This document shows positions 63,452-64,000 of a stretch of 64,000 bases of DNA, piece after piece. The stretch spans positions 1-64,000 of the forward strand of contig CAJCJA010000014.1 in NCBI GenBank assembly GCA_903970515.1, given 5' to 3'. The translations under genes were made by a program, and so were the position numbers. Each line of letters opens with the position of its first letter. Within the stretch, counting starts at the first letter, position 1. The stretch comes from Candidatus Saccharibacteria bacterium CG_4_10_14_0_2_um_filter_52_9. Lineage in GTDB: Bacteria > Actinomycetota > Acidimicrobiia > Acidimicrobiales > RAAP-2. The notes under the pieces are model-generated. The model had not been told where the DNA came from. It saw nothing but the letters and a program-made list of their open reading frames with translations, and did not search any database.

Positions 63452-64000
63452 GTGTCGTCAGATCGCTTCTCACAACCCGTTTCGCGCGGACTCTTTTTTC
63501 GGCTCTTGGCGCTCGTCCTCGGGGCCGTACTAGCCCTCGGAGTGATCGTGGTGATGCAGGAGCCGTTGTTGCATGAGCGTGCGAACGTCGAGGTCAACGT
63601 CTCATCCCTCGATCGTCGTAACCCCGTGTCGCCGGTCGTTTGGCCCAGCGAGGGAAGCGCCGCGATCCTGATTCCCTCGCTCGATATCACACGCAGTTGG
63701 CACGACCGCGTCGTGCCCATTGCGAGCCTCACCAAGATGATGACGGCGTACGTGGTGTTACACAAGTTGCCACTGGTGAGCGGCTCGAGCGGGCCGTGCG
63801 TCACGATCAGCAACAGCGACGTCGAACAATACGACCTCATGAAGGAGTCGGACCAATCGAGCGTGCTCGTATCGAGTGGAGAATCACTCTGCGAGTTCGA
63901 TTTACTCAGTGGAATGTTGGTGCATTCGGCGAGCAACTACGCAGTCTTGCTCGCCGATATGGTCGCGGGCAACGTCACTCAGTTTGTCGCACTCATGAAT
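63452..64000 (+). CDS. D-alanyl-D-alanine carboxypeptidase (peptidase S11), 3' truncated by window edge
   Basis: 183 codons are visible from GTG 63452 to the window end. A cytoplasmic N-terminus and one hydrophobic segment (about 14-36, LFFRLLALVLGAVLALGVIV) act as signal or anchor. The penicilloyl-serine motif SLTK (in PIASLTKMMTAYVVL) and the second motif SASN (in VHSASNYAVLLADM) mark an S11 DacA-type enzyme that trims pentapeptide stems. The KTG motif lies beyond the window. It is 3 nt after the ftsK stop, so it is probably cotranscribed with ftsK. Confidence 0.85.
   Translation, partial: MSSDRFSQPVSRGLFFRLLALVLGAVLALGVIVVMQEPLLHERANVEVNVSSLDRRNPVSPVVWPSEGSAAILIPSLDITRSWHDRVVPIASLTKMMTAYVVLHKLPLVSGSSGPCVTISNSDVEQYDLMKESDQSSVLVSSGESLCEFDLLSGMLVHSASNYAVLLADMVAGNVTQFVALMN

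Overview
The window is a stretch of a bacterial chromosome, moderately GC-rich and densely coding. It almost certainly comes from the Actinobacteria (Actinomycetota). The supporting signs are a mycothiol-dependent (TIGR03083-type) enzyme, a class II DAHP synthase, an MtrA/MtrB/LpqB-like signalling module, many GTG and TTG starts, and -10 boxes of the TANNNT type placed so that many mRNAs should be leaderless. The mreBCD-mrdA cluster, the short ProRS and the overall order would fit an Acidimicrobiia-like lineage, but that placement is inference.

Layout. 1-7.6 kb is the least ordered part. It holds the tail of an unidentified gene, a decayed IS481-like transposase end beside tRNA-Lys, an aldehyde dehydrogenase, tRNA-His and tRNA-Arg, an APC permease, a universal stress protein, an SDR/TetR divergent pair with a clear operator, a remnant of a PPOX-type gene, a methyltransferase and tRNA-Pro. 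7.6-13.7 kb holds a mycothiol-dependent enzyme, then tig-clpP, a mini zinc-finger gene coupled to clpX, folC and ndk. 13.8-18.3 kb is the cell-shape operon mreB-mreC-mreD-mrdA. 18.3-30.8 kb holds rne, rplU, rpmA, hup (convergent), obgE-proB-proA, a MoxR/VWA pair with a histidine phosphatase, class II aroF, and nadD-small membrane protein-rsfS.

30.8-34.4 kb carries the mtrA-mtrB-lpqB-like operon on the minus strand and a Xer recombinase. 34.4-43.9 kb is rpsB-tsf-pyrH-frr-cdsA-dxr-rseP-ispG-proS, joining translation, phospholipid synthesis, isoprenoid synthesis and envelope proteolysis. 44-54 kb is rimP-nusA-ylxR-infB-rbfA-truB-ribF-rpsO-pnp, the classic transcription/translation/RNA-decay block. 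54-64 kb holds a YfhO-like membrane protein, dapB-dapA-rnj, a siderophore-interacting flavoprotein, ftsK and the start of a D-Ala-D-Ala carboxypeptidase.

Most of the window is conserved housekeeping. The points that stand out are: (1) a 52-residue free-standing copy of the ClpX zinc-binding domain, overlapping clpX by 8 nt and with identical cysteine positions; (2) ylxR, which has no ATG/GTG/TTG upstream of its conserved motif and appears to start at ATA, with a good Shine-Dalgarno sequence, inside the nusA stop; (3) a repeated geometry, TANNNT + exactly 6 nt + start codon, at nine or more genes, predicting leaderless mRNAs; (4) an SOS/LexA-like box in the ftsK promoter; (5) a palindromic TetR operator; (6) structured leaders before rimP-nusA, rpsB, rne and pnp. 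No CRISPR array, rRNA, prophage or intact insertion sequence is visible.
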